From Opeltia flavorubescens (Eukaryota; Ascomycota; Lecanoromycetes; Teloschistales; Teloschistaceae), in assembly GCA_000442125.1 (NCBI GenBank), contig KE546973.1, forward strand, positions 1,178,001 through 1,242,000: 64,000 bases of DNA. Reading direction: 5' to 3'. The first letter of the stretch is position 1. Each line of letters begins with the position of its first letter. Below the pieces are notes generated by a model. That model was not told the DNA's origin and ran no database searches. It worked only from the letters and a program-made list of their open reading frames with translations. Below are positions 22,582 through 34,098 of the stretch, in pieces. The position numbers and the translations under genes were made by a program.

Positions 22582-25374
22582 TTAGTCGCCTAAATCCTTT
22601 TCTTTTCCCTTTCCTTTCCCTTCACACTCCTTTTCCGCCTCGTCGACTTCCCGACTTCTCACGCTTTCGCCATCCTCATCCGCTACCCCGTTCACCACTC
22701 GAAGTTTAGCCTTGGGCACCGTGAACATGACCTGCACCACTCGCTTCTCGACTGCTGATTCCACATCCCACTCTTCGTCATCTCGATTTCGTCCGCCGCC
22801 AGCTTCTTCTCTCCTCACCCCGCCATCACCCTCCACGTCCCAATCCCTTGCCCCTTGTCTTTTCTGCCAAAGTGCCGCTCCAGCGCTCGCTGCTCTCCGG
22901 GGCATGCCTGTATCATGCTGAAGTTTAGTCGGTGAAGACGAGACACTCGATCCTCCATGCTCGGGAGACGTGGACGCGCTGCGATCACCTCCCAAAGCCC
23001 GGCGCACGCTGCCCATCCATCCTCTTGTCCGGCTCTGCGTCCGTCGAGGAGATGACAGCCCAGCGTCTGTATATCCGCCGAGAAGAGCTTCGCTTTCTTG
23101 CTGCAACTGACGTACTGAAATTGCCCCAGTCGCCATAACGTCAGACGTTGTTGCACGTCGCGGCAATAGCGTGAGGCTATGAGATCGGCGATGACCAGGG
23201 TCGAGGCCGCTCTTCACTTGACTAGCATTCTGCAATTCGTTTGCTGGAGAAGGGACATTGGTGGGGTTGGTAGACGAATGTGTATGAGAAAATATTGCTG
23301 CGGATCGTTGTGACAGGCTCCGGCTGAAGCTGCCGATAGAATGTCCAGACCAATTGGAACGCATAGATTGCTCGCTGAGGGTTGAAGATGTGCGGTCAGT
23401 CTTGTCCGGAGAAATCCGCCCTGCTTGATGATGCATTCGAGCATCTGCCGCCGCCGCCCAGTCATCCATCCACTTCCGGATTTCAATCTCCCGTTCTCGT
23501 GCAGGAGATTGAGGTGACGGCGATCTTGAATTGCCAACAGGATCCAGGAACGGGTCAAGAACGGGTACAGATTGTAAGATATGATATTCTCCTCGTTGGA
23601 TCGAATCCGATTTTGGCGAGCGGGCTTGTTTAGTTTCCTCATCTTCATACTCATCTCGCTCATCAATAGGATGAATGTTACCAGATGATCGATTTAAGCG
23701 ACCATCGTCATATCGGGGCGCTGGTTGATACGCTCCTCGAGAATGGAGAGAGCGACGCAAGCCCCGTGTAGGGCTCGGGATCTCGAACAAGAGACCGGTC
23801 CGCTGAGCTGGAGGACCGGGATCAGCAGCTTGGCTCGAAGGGACCACATGTTTCCTCGCACTCCATGGATATGCATCGTTGGATTCACGCTGAGTCATTG
23901 CAGTACCATGTACGTTCCCATCACTCACAGACCAATGAGCTCTCTGACCGCCAGATCCTAAATTCCGAAGATCTTCCTCGTAGACTTCTCTCTTTCTTTT
24001 CAGTCGGCGGGCGTACCAGAAATATAGGACCACTATTGCTAACAGGATGAGCACCCCGAAAACCAGGCCAGCTCCAAGACCGGCGCGTTTAGAGGCCGTG
24101 ATGCTCTGTGAACCAGCAGCTGCCGATCCTGGGCGCTTGGGTTCATTCACAGGATGCGTATATTGAGTAACCCAGGAATTGGAAGTCGTGTTAAACATAT
24201 ACACGTCTGTGTTCTCGGTCAAACCATCCCTCTTGGACTTTGAAGCACCTGGGTTGGGAATCGAATATCCACCGATAACCATCATCACGTCGCCTGGCAG
24301 CATTGCCGCTCCGTGGCCGTATAATCCGATGTCTGCCGCTGGACCGGGACCAGTCTGATCGGGAATAGTCCACAGCCACTGCCCTGTTCCCCCGTAACCT
24401 TCCCCTAATTCCAAAATCGCTAATTGTGGTTGCGCCGGCGTGCCGATATCTCCTACCCAGCCACCATACATTATGACTTTGGTACCATCCGAGCTGAGAA
24501 CAGCCGTGTGACCTGATCTGGGCTCGATCGCGGCATTGTCGCGGACAGCAAAATTGCCCTTACGTTCTTCCTTGGACTGGTCAACGGGGAGGAAACTCCA
24601 GCTTTCCTCAGGCAAAGAGAATAGAGCTACTTGAGACATATTGATAAATGCCTCTTGCGTGTGTCCGCCTAGCAAAACATAGTTTTGGGCCATCTGCTTG
24701 GTTTCCTGGCCGGGACGACTTTGCATAAAGCTAGGTTGCAATGGGGTCATTGTAAAACCCGCTTCTGGTATAGGTGGGCCTCTACTAGAGGAAACCGTGA
24801 GATCGTAGCTCCCCGAATTGGTTGAGGCGTTCGGTTCCATAGTCAAAAGGGAATTAGAATAGTTCGCCAGTTGTGTCCAGTTTTCCATGGACGCCGTAGT
24901 GTCATTGGAGCACATGCCTCCGAATACATACATATTCGTCGTGGTATTTGAGGTTGAAAAGGCGACCCCGGCTGCCAGATGGTTTGCTCCAGTCATATGT
25001 ATGCTCCAAATTCTGTCCATTGTGGTGTTGATTCTTGTCCATTGACCGTCCAGAGCAGACTCTTCCTTCACAGGGCGAAATACCCATAAATCAGATCCGT
25101 CGGCCCCACCATCACAGCTTCCAGCGTATGTATACATGTTTCCCGCTCCATCTATGGCTGTTGTAAAGGTATCCCTTGCGCCGTCGCGAAAGAAGGGAAG
25201 CGAGTTCGTGATGGTGGTCAAAGGGACCGAAGTGGTTTCGATAGTCTTAGTGGTGTTGAGGTATAATAGCTGAGCAGATGCGGAGGATGAAGTTGGCGGC
25301 TGCAGGATATAGAGGATGTCGGCGTCGGTAGGGGATCGTAATGCTTGAAATGGTACATAAGGAAGATTCGTCAT
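22582..25374 (-). CDS. Kelch-repeat single-pass membrane protein
   Basis: A fungal protein with an extracellular Kelch/galactose-oxidase-like beta-propeller and a cytoplasmic tail. The open frame of 930 residues starts with MTNLPYVPFQ. The N-terminal 400 residues carry many N-glycosylation sequons and Kelch-like blades (MYVFGGMC, AVLSSDGTKVIMYGGWVG, AMLPGDVMMVIGGYS). One membrane segment, LGAGLVFGVLILLAIVVLYF, lies near residue 435. A basic, Ser-rich cytoplasmic tail of about 470 residues ends in a Lys/Glu/Gly-rich stretch. The start lacks a signal peptide although the propeller should be extracellular, so a short upstream exon may be missed. Ligand and role are unknown. Confidence 0.85.
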   Translation of the reverse strand: MTNLPYVPFQALRSPTDADILYILQPPTSSSASAQLLYLNTTKTIETTSVPLTTITNSLPFFRDGARDTFTTAIDGAGNMYTYAGSCDGGADGSDLWVFRPVKEESALDGQWTRINTTMDRIWSIHMTGANHLAAGVAFSTSNTTTNMYVFGGMCSNDTTASMENWTQLANYSNSLLTMEPNASTNSGSYDLTVSSSRGPPIPEAGFTMTPLQPSFMQSRPGQETKQMAQNYVLLGGHTQEAFINMSQVALFSLPEESWSFLPVDQSKEERKGNFAVRDNAAIEPRSGHTAVLSSDGTKVIMYGGWVGDIGTPAQPQLAILELGEGYGGTGQWLWTIPDQTGPGPAADIGLYGHGAAMLPGDVMMVIGGYSIPNPGASKSKRDGLTENTDVYMFNTTSNSWVTQYTHPVNEPKRPGSAAAGSQSITASKRAGLGAGLVFGVLILLAIVVLYFWYARRLKRKREVYEEDLRNLGSGGQRAHWSVSDGNVHGTAMTQRESNDAYPWSARKHVVPSSQAADPGPPAQRTGLLFEIPSPTRGLRRSLHSRGAYQPAPRYDDGRLNRSSGNIHPIDERDEYEDEETKQARSPKSDSIQRGEYHILQSVPVLDPFLDPVGNSRSPSPQSPAREREIEIRKWMDDWAAAADARMHHQAGRISPDKTDRTSSTLSEQSMRSNWSGHSIGSFSRSLSQRSAAIFSHTHSSTNPTNVPSPANELQNASQVKSGLDPGHRRSHSLTLLPRRATTSDVMATGAISVRQLQQESEALLGGYTDAGLSSPRRTQSRTRGWMGSVRRALGGDRSASTSPEHGGSSVSSSPTKLQHDTGMPRRAASAGAALWQKRQGARDWDVEGDGGVRREEAGGGRNRDDEEWDVESAVEKRVVQVMFTVPKAKLRVVNGVADEDGESVRSREVDEAEKECEGKGKGKEKDLGD

Positions 25375-26201
25375 TTTTTGACAGGTCGGATTTCATGGAC
25401 TACGATAGGCTAGACGAGGGCGAGTCATATACCATTGGTGTGTATATCCTGCAGCATCCGAGCGTCGACATCTTTGATGGTAATCTATCGAAGCATCTTC
25501 ATGGTAATAGTCTGGCTCTTGGTCTATCGGTCTATGAGCAGTGTGGTCATATGTTCCAGGAGGTTGCAGTGTGAAAAGGATGGCTTCAAGATTATAGGCG
25601 ATCCGATCAATCCAGCAGAAGAGAAGTTGTTTCGAAGTGATTCTTGGGTGCGGCGACGGACAACGGGATATATAGGGTTGCAAGAGGTTGGCGGCAGGCG
25701 ACAATTATACGATTGCTGTAAACAGCCGCGAACTGGTGGGGTCCTAGAAGTTCGCACGTGCAACCCAGGATGGATCAAGATGGATCAAGATCCTTGGACA
25801 ATGCGCCAGAGCAGCTGCAGCAAAGCGATGATGATTCGTCGCTCGGCGTTCAGGATGAAAGTCGCTCTTCCAAACACCTGTTGCCCCGGCGATGCCTTAG
25901 CGTCGGTGATCTTTATTGCCGTCGATTCCTTTTTGTCTAGACTTGTAGTCCCGCCCGAGCCACCCTACTACTTTTTGCTAGCCTTTCGGAACGATAATCA
26001 TAGGCCTCTTATAGCTAGCTCAGAAGTCATTATCATAACGCTTCTTCTGTGGATCTTGGTATCCCCAATCTGCTGGGCCCTAGGAAAGATTGACTATGAT
26101 CTTTGCCATCAACCCTCGTCCTTGTCTGTTGGGGGAGTACTGCATTGAATGACATGACATGACATCAGATGTCGAGATCCTTGTACTCGTCTTCTGCCAT
26201 A
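25375..26201. other. intergenic region with probable Kelch-gene promoter
   Basis: Lies between the Kelch gene start and the 3' end of the Rqc1 gene. A TATA-like TATATA on the minus strand occurs near 25668-25676, about 300 bp upstream of the Kelch start. A long plus-strand frame at 25435-26148 has no recognisable content. A small (GACAT)n microrepeat lies at about 26151-26165. Confidence 0.5.
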
Positions 26202-28737
26202 TCATGTCCGTTGACGCTCAATATAGCGATTGACGAGATCCCTGACTTCTGAACTTGTACCTTGCCTCAGCGGATAATTGATGATGAAATCTCTTGTGCG
26301 TTGTAGTCGCAATTGTTGAACCCTTGCAGCGTATTCCATGACCATCGCTTCTCCCTCTCCGCTATACTCTCCCCATGCGTGTTCATCAGCACCATGCTGA
26401 CTGATGAAATCCCTCAGCCGAATCATGCCCCGCCCCGCAAGCCACCGTTGATTCCTTTCGTCATCGTAGAGTTCTTCATGTGATGTTGGTAGCATTCGGC
26501 TTGCTGCGCTCGCCTGGTTTCGACTGCCATCATCAGAAAAGTCATGATCTAGTGGCTCAGAAGGAACCTCTCCATCTGATTCGTGGCCCTCAGCGGGAGA
26601 CACCGCTGCGTCTGATGGTTCGGACGATTGTCGGGCATTGCTCTCGGGTGATAACTCAACATTCGCTCCCACAGCTCGTCGCCAAAGCTGACCAAGGCGA
26701 CTGCCACGTTGGTTTAGGAGTTCCTCTGGCTCCTCAGATTCCGCGGCGGTAGGTTGAATTGGCCCATCTCCATTCGGGTGAGCACGAGGAAGAAATCGCG
26801 AGAGGAGGTTAGGAATGCCAAACAATTCCTGCGCTACATTTCGGACGTCATGAGCATCATCGACAGCTGCTGCGGCCGTACTTATATCTCGCTGTCTGTC
26901 CGGCATCTCTTCACCTTGTGAGACATCTGCGCCGGTCGTTAAAGAGTAAGAGGGAAGATCGTCTGGTGGAGGTAAGGGATCCGAAGACGTCGTATGCATG
27001 GTTGTGAAACTACGCGGTAATAAATCAATCAAGGCAGGTGTCCCCGAAAGCAGGACGTGCCGTGCTTCCTCGAGAGAGATATCCTGAGCTTGTATCGGTC
27101 GTTCAGGCCCGCGCTCGACGGATTCTGCAACTTCCACAAGTAATGATATTGCTTCTGGTGTGTTCCAGAGGTCTTTGGCATTGTGTACATAGACCTCACA
27201 GTCAAACTTCTCTCTGTCAGTTCGCGGAGTGTAACCCCATATCGATTTTGGGACATGTTCCAAGTTTAGTACCTGGAATAGACGAGAGAATATGTAAGGG
27301 TAATCTGCAATCGTCTTACGTAGTTGCGAGCGAGAACCTTGTGCATCTTTCAATCGGTATTTTGCAAGTGCGAGCGATATCCGCAGACTCGGGCGTGTTA
27401 GCATCTGATCCAGCGGTGAACATCCGCAAAGACTAATGAAATGCTCGGCTTGGCCTCCACGAAGGGCCAATTGATCGAGGTTGATTGCAACACAATACGG
27501 ATCGCTTTCAGGATCTAAGCTTAAGACCAGCTTCGCCCACTCATAGCTCGTACGCCACGTGCCACGTTGTCCTAGGTTACCAACGTAACGCCATGCAGCA
27601 AGCCAGAATTCACGGTTTTCTGGGCGGCGAAAGTCCAATCGAGCTTTTCCTTGCGAGATGGCTGTAATAAATGAGGAGTGTACGGACCGACCAAAAGAGA
27701 AGAGTGCGCGTTCGAGAAGATCGCCAGAAACAGAATGATCGCCCTGTTGCTTTGCAATTTCAGACACTTGAAGCAGAGTGGAGATATGATAGGCTAAACA
27801 CAGTGTTAATATTAGTACTTGTGGGAAGTAGCCAGAGCTTACGGTTGAACTGTAGTAGATGTATCAGGCGCTGCGGATCTAGCGACTCCACGCAAGTTTC
27901 AAATTGCCGCTGCACATCTTGATAGGCAGTATTGTGAATGAACCGGTATTCTGTCGTTCCGTCGTTGAGGTTTTCGACAAGCTCCATACCGAGACCGCCA
28001 CTTGTAGCCTTAGGCCATTCCTCTTTCCCAGCCATGAAGACATTTCGCCGTAAAGCAAGACCTGCAAGACCCTGACCCCTTGATATAGGACTATTTCGAC
28101 CAGCCAGTGCGCCTCCGAGATCCAGATGCTGAACCCTGCCTCGCCTCCTCGCTTGGACAGGCTCATCGTTCTCGCCTTCGAGCACGACGTTACCGAATAA
28201 TCGCTTCATTTCGTTGGCCGCATTCAGATTTTTAGAATCGATGGCCAATAATCGATACATTTCGGGGAAAGTGTCATGAGAGGATAAAGGCATGGGCTGA
28301 ACCCCATGAGCGGATGATTGTGTGGAGAGAGACTTCAGAGCAAGGTCAATTTCATCCAAACCGGCCGAGTCTTTCTTCAGATCCATGACCGTCGGATTAT
28401 TCTCCGGCCGCAAATCATGGTCGGTCTTCTTCTTCATCTTCTTTTTTTTCTTCTTCAATTTTGGCTTCGCCTTTGACGAATTTTGGGCCACCCTTGCCTC
28501 GTTCTCCAGGCTTTCCCGTGCACCATGAGTACCATAGCCTTCATCATCTTGCTCACTGTTGTCTTCCAGTAATATTTCGTCTTCAGCCTGATTCAACAGG
28601 TCGAAAGCATTCAGTGTCTTTGATTTTTCGGGTTTCTCGCCCTCTAGTGACTCATTCTCAGAGATATCTTGAGTCTGCAGAATCTTCTTTTGTTGTTCTT
28701 GCTCTCGCTGTAGTTTTCGTAAAGCTCTTGAAGACAT
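26202..28737 (-). CDS. rqc1: ribosome quality control factor Rqc1 (TCF25 family)
   Basis: A subunit of the ribosome quality control complex that acts on stalled 60S-nascent chain complexes together with Ltn1/listerin, Rqc2 and Cdc48. Two exons (28737-27843, 27793-26202) give 828 residues. It begins with MSSRALRKLQREQEQQ. A Lys-rich stretch (KLKKKKKKMKKK) follows, then the conserved TCF25 region from about residue 230 to 560 (including PYHISTLLQVSEIAKQQGDHS and LERALFSFGRSVHSSF). The C-terminal 250 residues are acidic and Ser-rich with a terminal helix. An in-frame ATG eight codons upstream (28761) is possible, but MSSRALRKLQ is the usual family start. Confidence 0.94.
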
Positions 28738-29079
28738 CGTGAAGATTATCAGTTGACTCAAGAAGCACGATGGAATAGAAAAGGCAGTCGAGACCAGGGG
28801 GATATCAAAGCACTATCTCTAATAAGTGTTGTCTAAATGAAAGGCAAATGCATATTGAATGAATATGCGCAGTGACGCACACAGTATCGCCAAGATCGCT
28901 AGATCGATTATTCCATTGACGGCGCGTAGATCTCCCGGAGTACCGATTAGCCAATCATAAGCCCTCGCCCTATAATAGTCTCGTGCGCGACGATGTCAGT
29001 CTCCGAATATCTGACGTTCTCAGCCACGGAGTAAAACTGATCTCATTCAGTACTTCTTCACTGCGACTGTCAATCACAA
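28738..29079. promoter_or_regulatory. shared divergent promoter region (Rqc1 / Ptc5)
   Basis: 342 bp separate the two divergent start codons and must contain both promoters. No distinct motif is claimed. Confidence 0.5.
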
Positions 29080-31048
29080 ATGCGTCGGGCAGCAGTACAT
29101 TTACTGCGTACTGCTAGACGTACTTCAGTTCGTAGGTTTCTCCCTACAATACAACCCTGTGCTGTCACCGCAAAGCACTCGCGAAGCTACGTTACTTCCC
29201 GATCAGCTTCCTCCCTCAACAAGAGCCATGGTCGACTTCAGGTTCTCCAATCTGCCATGTATCTCCGCCAATTCTCGGTTGCTGCTGTGGTATCAGTAGT
29301 GGCATCAGGAGTCTGGTACTATAGAGCTTCGCCGAACCCACAAGGAGACCTCGTAAACATACCTACCGCTACCGATGGGTTTCATTCTTCTACTCGGTTC
29401 GCTCATTTTGACACCCCTCACATTTGTTTGACTCATGCTGACTGCCGAAGAAGGGCTATCTCGGATGTCCCCAACCGCCGTGGTCTCATTGTAGAAGACG
29501 ATCAATTCTTCGCAAGAGAGCTTGCTGCGGACCACCCTATCACTAAATCTCCAGATGCACAGGCAAGCGCCCAACACACAATGCTCACTCCAGAAGAAGC
29601 CACTCAGAAACTCCGCACACTTGAAGAATCATATCAAGTCCCTCGAGGCCGGGGTGTCCTCCGCTACGACATTGTTCAGTTACCCTCTAACAACCCCATC
29701 GAAGACGATCATGCAGAAAAACTCATTGAGACCTCCCCATCTCTCACCGTTCCCGACAAAACCTCAGGCTCTGCAACTTCAGACTGGATGTTCTGGTCTG
29801 TCTTTGACGGCCACGGCGGCTGGACAACAAGCGCCAAACTACGTCAAGTCCTCACCTCCTTTGTCGCCCGCGAACTATCCGCAGCCTACAAATCCGCTCT
29901 TACAAACCCGGCACTTACGACTCCTTCCCCTGCCTCGATAGACGAAGCTGTCAAACGCGGTTTCCTGGCATGCGATCACGAAATCGTTCACGAATCCATT
30001 CTTAAGGCCCAAAAAGCAAATACCAAATCCGCTGCAGCGGCTCTCCTCGGTCCCGCTCTCTCAGGCTCTTGCGCTCTTCTCTCCTTCTACGACAGTAGAT
30101 CAAAGGATTTCAGAGTAGCGTGTACAGGCGATTCCCGCGCTGTGCTCGGCCGCCGTAATTCCAATGGCACATGGACCGCTCAACCCCTCAGCGAAGATCA
30201 AACGGGTGGAACACCGTCCGAGATGGCGCGCCTTCGGGCAGAACATCCTGGTGAACCCAATGTAGTTGCCCACGGCCGCATCCTTGGTAATTTGGAACCC
30301 TCCCGCGCGTTTGGTGACGCACACTACAAGTGGTCAAGAGAGATTCAGGATATGGTGAAAAGGAGCTGGTTCGGGAGAACTCCGGTTGCGCTGTTGAAGA
30401 CTCCGCCGTACGTCACTGCCGAGCCTGTTGTTACGACTACGAAAGTTGCTCCGGAGAGGGGCGATTTTGTAGTCTTGGCAACGGATGGATTGTGGGAGAT
30501 GTTGACGAATGAGGAAGTGGTAGGGCTGGTGGGGAGGTGGTTAGAGGAGAATCCCGTACACAGGAAATCGACAAGTTCGACCTCTGCGACTACTTCTTGG
30601 ACGCAATCCATCCTTGGTGGGGGTGTAGGAGCAAAAGGGCAGGCGACTCTGCCGGTCGAAAGACCGAATGAAAGAAAAGGCAAAGAAGGACAACGCAGTA
30701 ATACGATCAGACGACAGCAATGGGATCTCAAGGGTGGAGATGAGAGATTCGTGGTTGAGGACAAGAACGCTGCAACGCATTTGGTTCGGAACGCATTGGG
30801 TGGAAAGGACAGGGATATGGTCTGTGGGCTGCTGGCGTTGCCGAGTCCATTTTCTAGACGGTATAGGTATGTATACTATCTCTTTTTAAAGTACTTTCTA
30901 GTTTGTGGGTCTAGCACTGACGTAAGGTGTTTACACCAGGGATGACCTTACGGTCGAAGTCATATTCTTCGGCGAAGGGGAACCAGCCGGCGACGTGGTG
31001 GCTAATGTCGATGCCAGTGCACCTGGCACTGCGAAGCCAAAACTTTGA
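29080..31048 (+). CDS. ptc5: mitochondrial PP2C-type phosphatase Ptc5 (pyruvate dehydrogenase phosphatase type)
   Basis: A Mg/Mn-dependent Ser/Thr phosphatase. Yeast Ptc5 and mammalian PDP activate the pyruvate dehydrogenase complex by dephosphorylating E1-alpha. Two exons (29080-30866, 30940-31048) give 631 residues. An Arg-rich, acid-free N terminus (MRRAAVHLLRTARRTSVRRF) is a mitochondrial presequence. A membrane segment follows at about 66-80 (FSVAAVVSVVASGVWYY). The metal-binding motif is DGHGG at 243-247, with TGDSRAV and LATDGLWEML downstream. A Ser/Thr-rich insert of about 60 residues precedes the last PP2C strands, and the last exon completes DDLTVEVIFFGE. Substrate assignment rests on family knowledge. 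Confidence 0.94.
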
Positions 31049-31313
31049 ATTGACCAAGTTTATCCACAGATAACTGAAACCTCTCTTCCTTGCAAAAAAT
31101 GGTGGTTTACTGTTTGACCATGTACAGCGGCAATGGATGCATCGATATGGCGTTTTACGACTTTAATTGTAACTTGGTGTATATACCCATCAGCATAGAA
31201 TTAGCTAGATCGGCAGTGGCGTGGACGATATGTTTCAGCGTTATTGGGAATATCTTTAGACGCAAGCAACCACTTCAAAGCAGCTTTTCCTTCGTATAAC
31301 TTCGTCCAAGAAA

Positions 31314-33234
31314 TTAAAATAGCATCCCCCCACCCTCTCCGTCCTCCAATCCGTCCAATGTATTAAATTTTACCCTCCCAATGTGGCAATCATTTCCCTT
31401 CGATCCTACTCCCAGGCTATCCTCTTTCGTCTCCAATTCAAAGAAATCCGAGTCCTCCTCAAGTAATAAGCCCATACTCATGTTCATGTCCCTTACATTC
31501 ACATCCCAATCCCTGTCATCCAACATCTCTTCCTCCAATCCAGCGTCATTCATATCCTGCGATGCAAACGGCGTCCCTTCAAGGGAGGAGAAGAGGTCTT
31601 CGTCTTCTTCCCAGTCATTCTCCTCCCGCTTTTCATAGAGCACTTCTTCACCTTTGTTGTAATGAGAGGGGTAGGAGTCCAGCATGTCCTCATCTTCATC
31701 ATCTGCATCTACCGCGGGTGTATCTCGTCCACCACCAAAGTGGTAAACAGCTTGAGACGAAGAGAGAGATGAGAAAAGCATCATCTCGTCCCGTTCATAT
31801 TTTTTGAAGACATCCGCGTTGGTACACTCCAGCAGCTCCAGGGGCACGGTAGGCCATTTTCTGCTTTGGAGCAGGCGCCAGAGGAGAGGCTGGAGTTCGC
31901 GGCTTGTTGCTGGAGAATATTGCGGCTGTGGTTGTTTTGGGCGAGGAGTCGTACAGGCTTGCGGAGTTGGAGATACATTACGAGAGTGGAGAGCACGTGA
32001 GTGTGAACGGCGGATGATTGCGGAGATGGAAAAGGCAATGCGTGGGAGAAGAGGGGCACGGGAGGAGATTGCCTGGCGAAGATATCAGATGTTTTGTTGA
32101 CTGACGAATGTACATGGAGGTTAGAAACGTACTTGTATATATCCAGGGCGGAAAAGACAGGGTGCGATCTCGGCGAGACTTGGGTGTGAGGAGGATTTTA
32201 TGAGTCTAATTTCTTGTGGGGCCGTTTTCTTATTGCCTCTTGTTGCTAGAGGACTGCCACTGATGGTATGACGAAGCGAAGCGCCGATGAGTTTGAGTAT
32301 ATCGAGGTTTAATGGTGGTGGTTTCAGTTGTGGAAGGGACGACGGATGTTGATATGTAGGCTGGGATCTGAGAGGAGGCGATCTGGGAATAGTTCCTTTG
32401 ATTTCTGGGTTCATGAACAATAGGTTATCCTTATTGTCGTCCTGGCTGTCAAGCATCTCAAGATCAAAATCTTGCTTGGCCGGGTACGAGGACAGGAACA
32501 GGATATTTCCCTCTTCGTCCTGATGGTCTTCAGATGAAGAACTCTCTGAAGTGTCACTCCCCGTGTAATTTCGAACAGCACGGCACCGGAAATGATATTG
32601 TCTCCCTTGGGTGTTCCTCTTCCTTCCGGGGATTTGAACCGATAACAACTCAGCAGGTAAAGCAAGCGGTTTGAAAGTCAAGATAAGCTTGATGGAATCA
32701 AGAAAGCCAACGGGAACGCCAGCCGGTGGCTTAAGATCATGTACGTTTGCCGAAGGAGCGAGAGGATGCTCGAATTGAGGCAAAGCATCATTGGAAAGGT
32801 CTGCGTACGAGAGACTCAAAGCTATCTCGGCTCTGTGATGATTACGGAGCAGGCTTGTTTTTTGGTCGATGCGAGATGCTTTGAGCAAGAGTTGAGGCCA
32901 CAGCTAGCAGCACCTGATGAGTTCTGTCAAGCTTCAGATAGCTTTGCAGGTCATGGGTTACCTTGGCTGCACAGAGATTATCGATGAGGCTGTCTGCAAG
33001 ACTATCTAGCCCGATATGCGATCCAGCTATTTCACCTAATTCTATTTGAATCGAAACATTCAGCCCGTTGCCTCGTGATATCCACAAGCCATCATTTAAT
33101 AGCTCTTGGAGACTCTGGTGGCCGACTGAATTCTGAGGTAAGGTGAACAGCAAAGTGGTACATGTGACAAGCTTGAGGTTGCATTTTGCAAAGTCATGTT
33201 CCGTCTCACCAACTTCAAAGATTGAAGAAGCCAT
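31314..33234 (-). CDS. hypothetical conserved acidic protein
   Basis: I do not recognise the family. At least three exons are visible. The first encodes MASSIFEVGETEHDFAKCN and onward. The second contains LSYADLSNDALPQFEHPLAP and ends at 32125 before a good donor (GTACGT). The third begins at 32059 after the acceptor and contains LLWRLLQSRKW and PLELLECTNADVFKKYERDE before a strongly acidic C terminus ending at 31314. The join between exons 1 and 2 is unclear. A donor after RTHQ (about 32914) with an acceptor near 32827 keeps the frame. Some N- and C-terminal motifs look conserved, so it is probably a real, single-copy ascomycete gene. No role can be given. Confidence 0.7.
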
Positions 33235-34098
33235 ACAAATCTAGGAAGCCCATCACAGGGGAAAAGCAAAGCTTTCGGGCATTTGCAAACAAGAAGTTGG
33301 ACACTAGGCATCGTGAAAAAAGTAGAGTGGAGCGAACGAGTCAAGACTTGACTTCAAGTGGCATGACGGTGCAAAGCAAACTGGTTTTAACAGCACTCTA
33401 CATGAAAAGGACATACAGTATATATTTTGAATGGAAATCGTGCCAACTTGGTCCAGAAGGAATATTTACCTTGAAAATATAAGGTATGGAAGGTCTTATT
33501 TGGAATCTCGCCAAGTGTCACACCGATATCGCATATATTGGTTACCAATGTAAGTNGCTGCAAGCTGCTCAGCTTCTAAAAGTCGCCAACGCCAGTCCAT
33601 TTGCCTGAATGATCCCTGACTTCTGAAACATCTATGACTTACCTTCTCTCACTCGTCATGTAGCTGCCCAGCAGATGGTTGTACTGGTTCGGTTGCTAGT
33701 AGAGGGCATATTGCGATTCACTTGGAACTCCGACGAGCATCGCTGTCAGTAACATCCAACCGAAGGATGAGGGAGATCTTATGCTCTTAATTCGAGATAG
33801 TCGCCGGCTTCTGGCAAAACATTTCCCTGCCGAGTCACGATATTCCGAACGAGAATTTCTAGCACCGCCTATGCTCGAGAATCCTTCTGCTGCGGTGATA
33901 CGAGTATTCTCCCTGCCCGCATTTGATTCCCCGACATGATTCTGTGAGTGAAAGATACGAAATACAAGAGGTTTGATACCACAATCGTGAGCATGAAAGT
34001 AACAGATTACGATTAGGATTTCTAGCTGTTCATTGAGCTCCTCCTTGCCCTTATTCCCGATGAACGCAGAGAAGTTGTCAAAAACCAGCACAACTCAA
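33235..34098. other. intergenic region, no gene seen
   Basis: Lies upstream of the acidic unknown gene and downstream of the RhoGAP gene. It contains an unresolved base at about 33555. A minus-strand frame at 33696-34091 has no recognisable content. Confidence 0.5.

Noticed and set aside
25435-26148. 237-residue plus-strand frame between Kelch and Rqc1 genes
   Set aside because: No domain, cysteine- and tryptophan-rich random-looking composition, and it overlaps the likely promoter of the Kelch gene.
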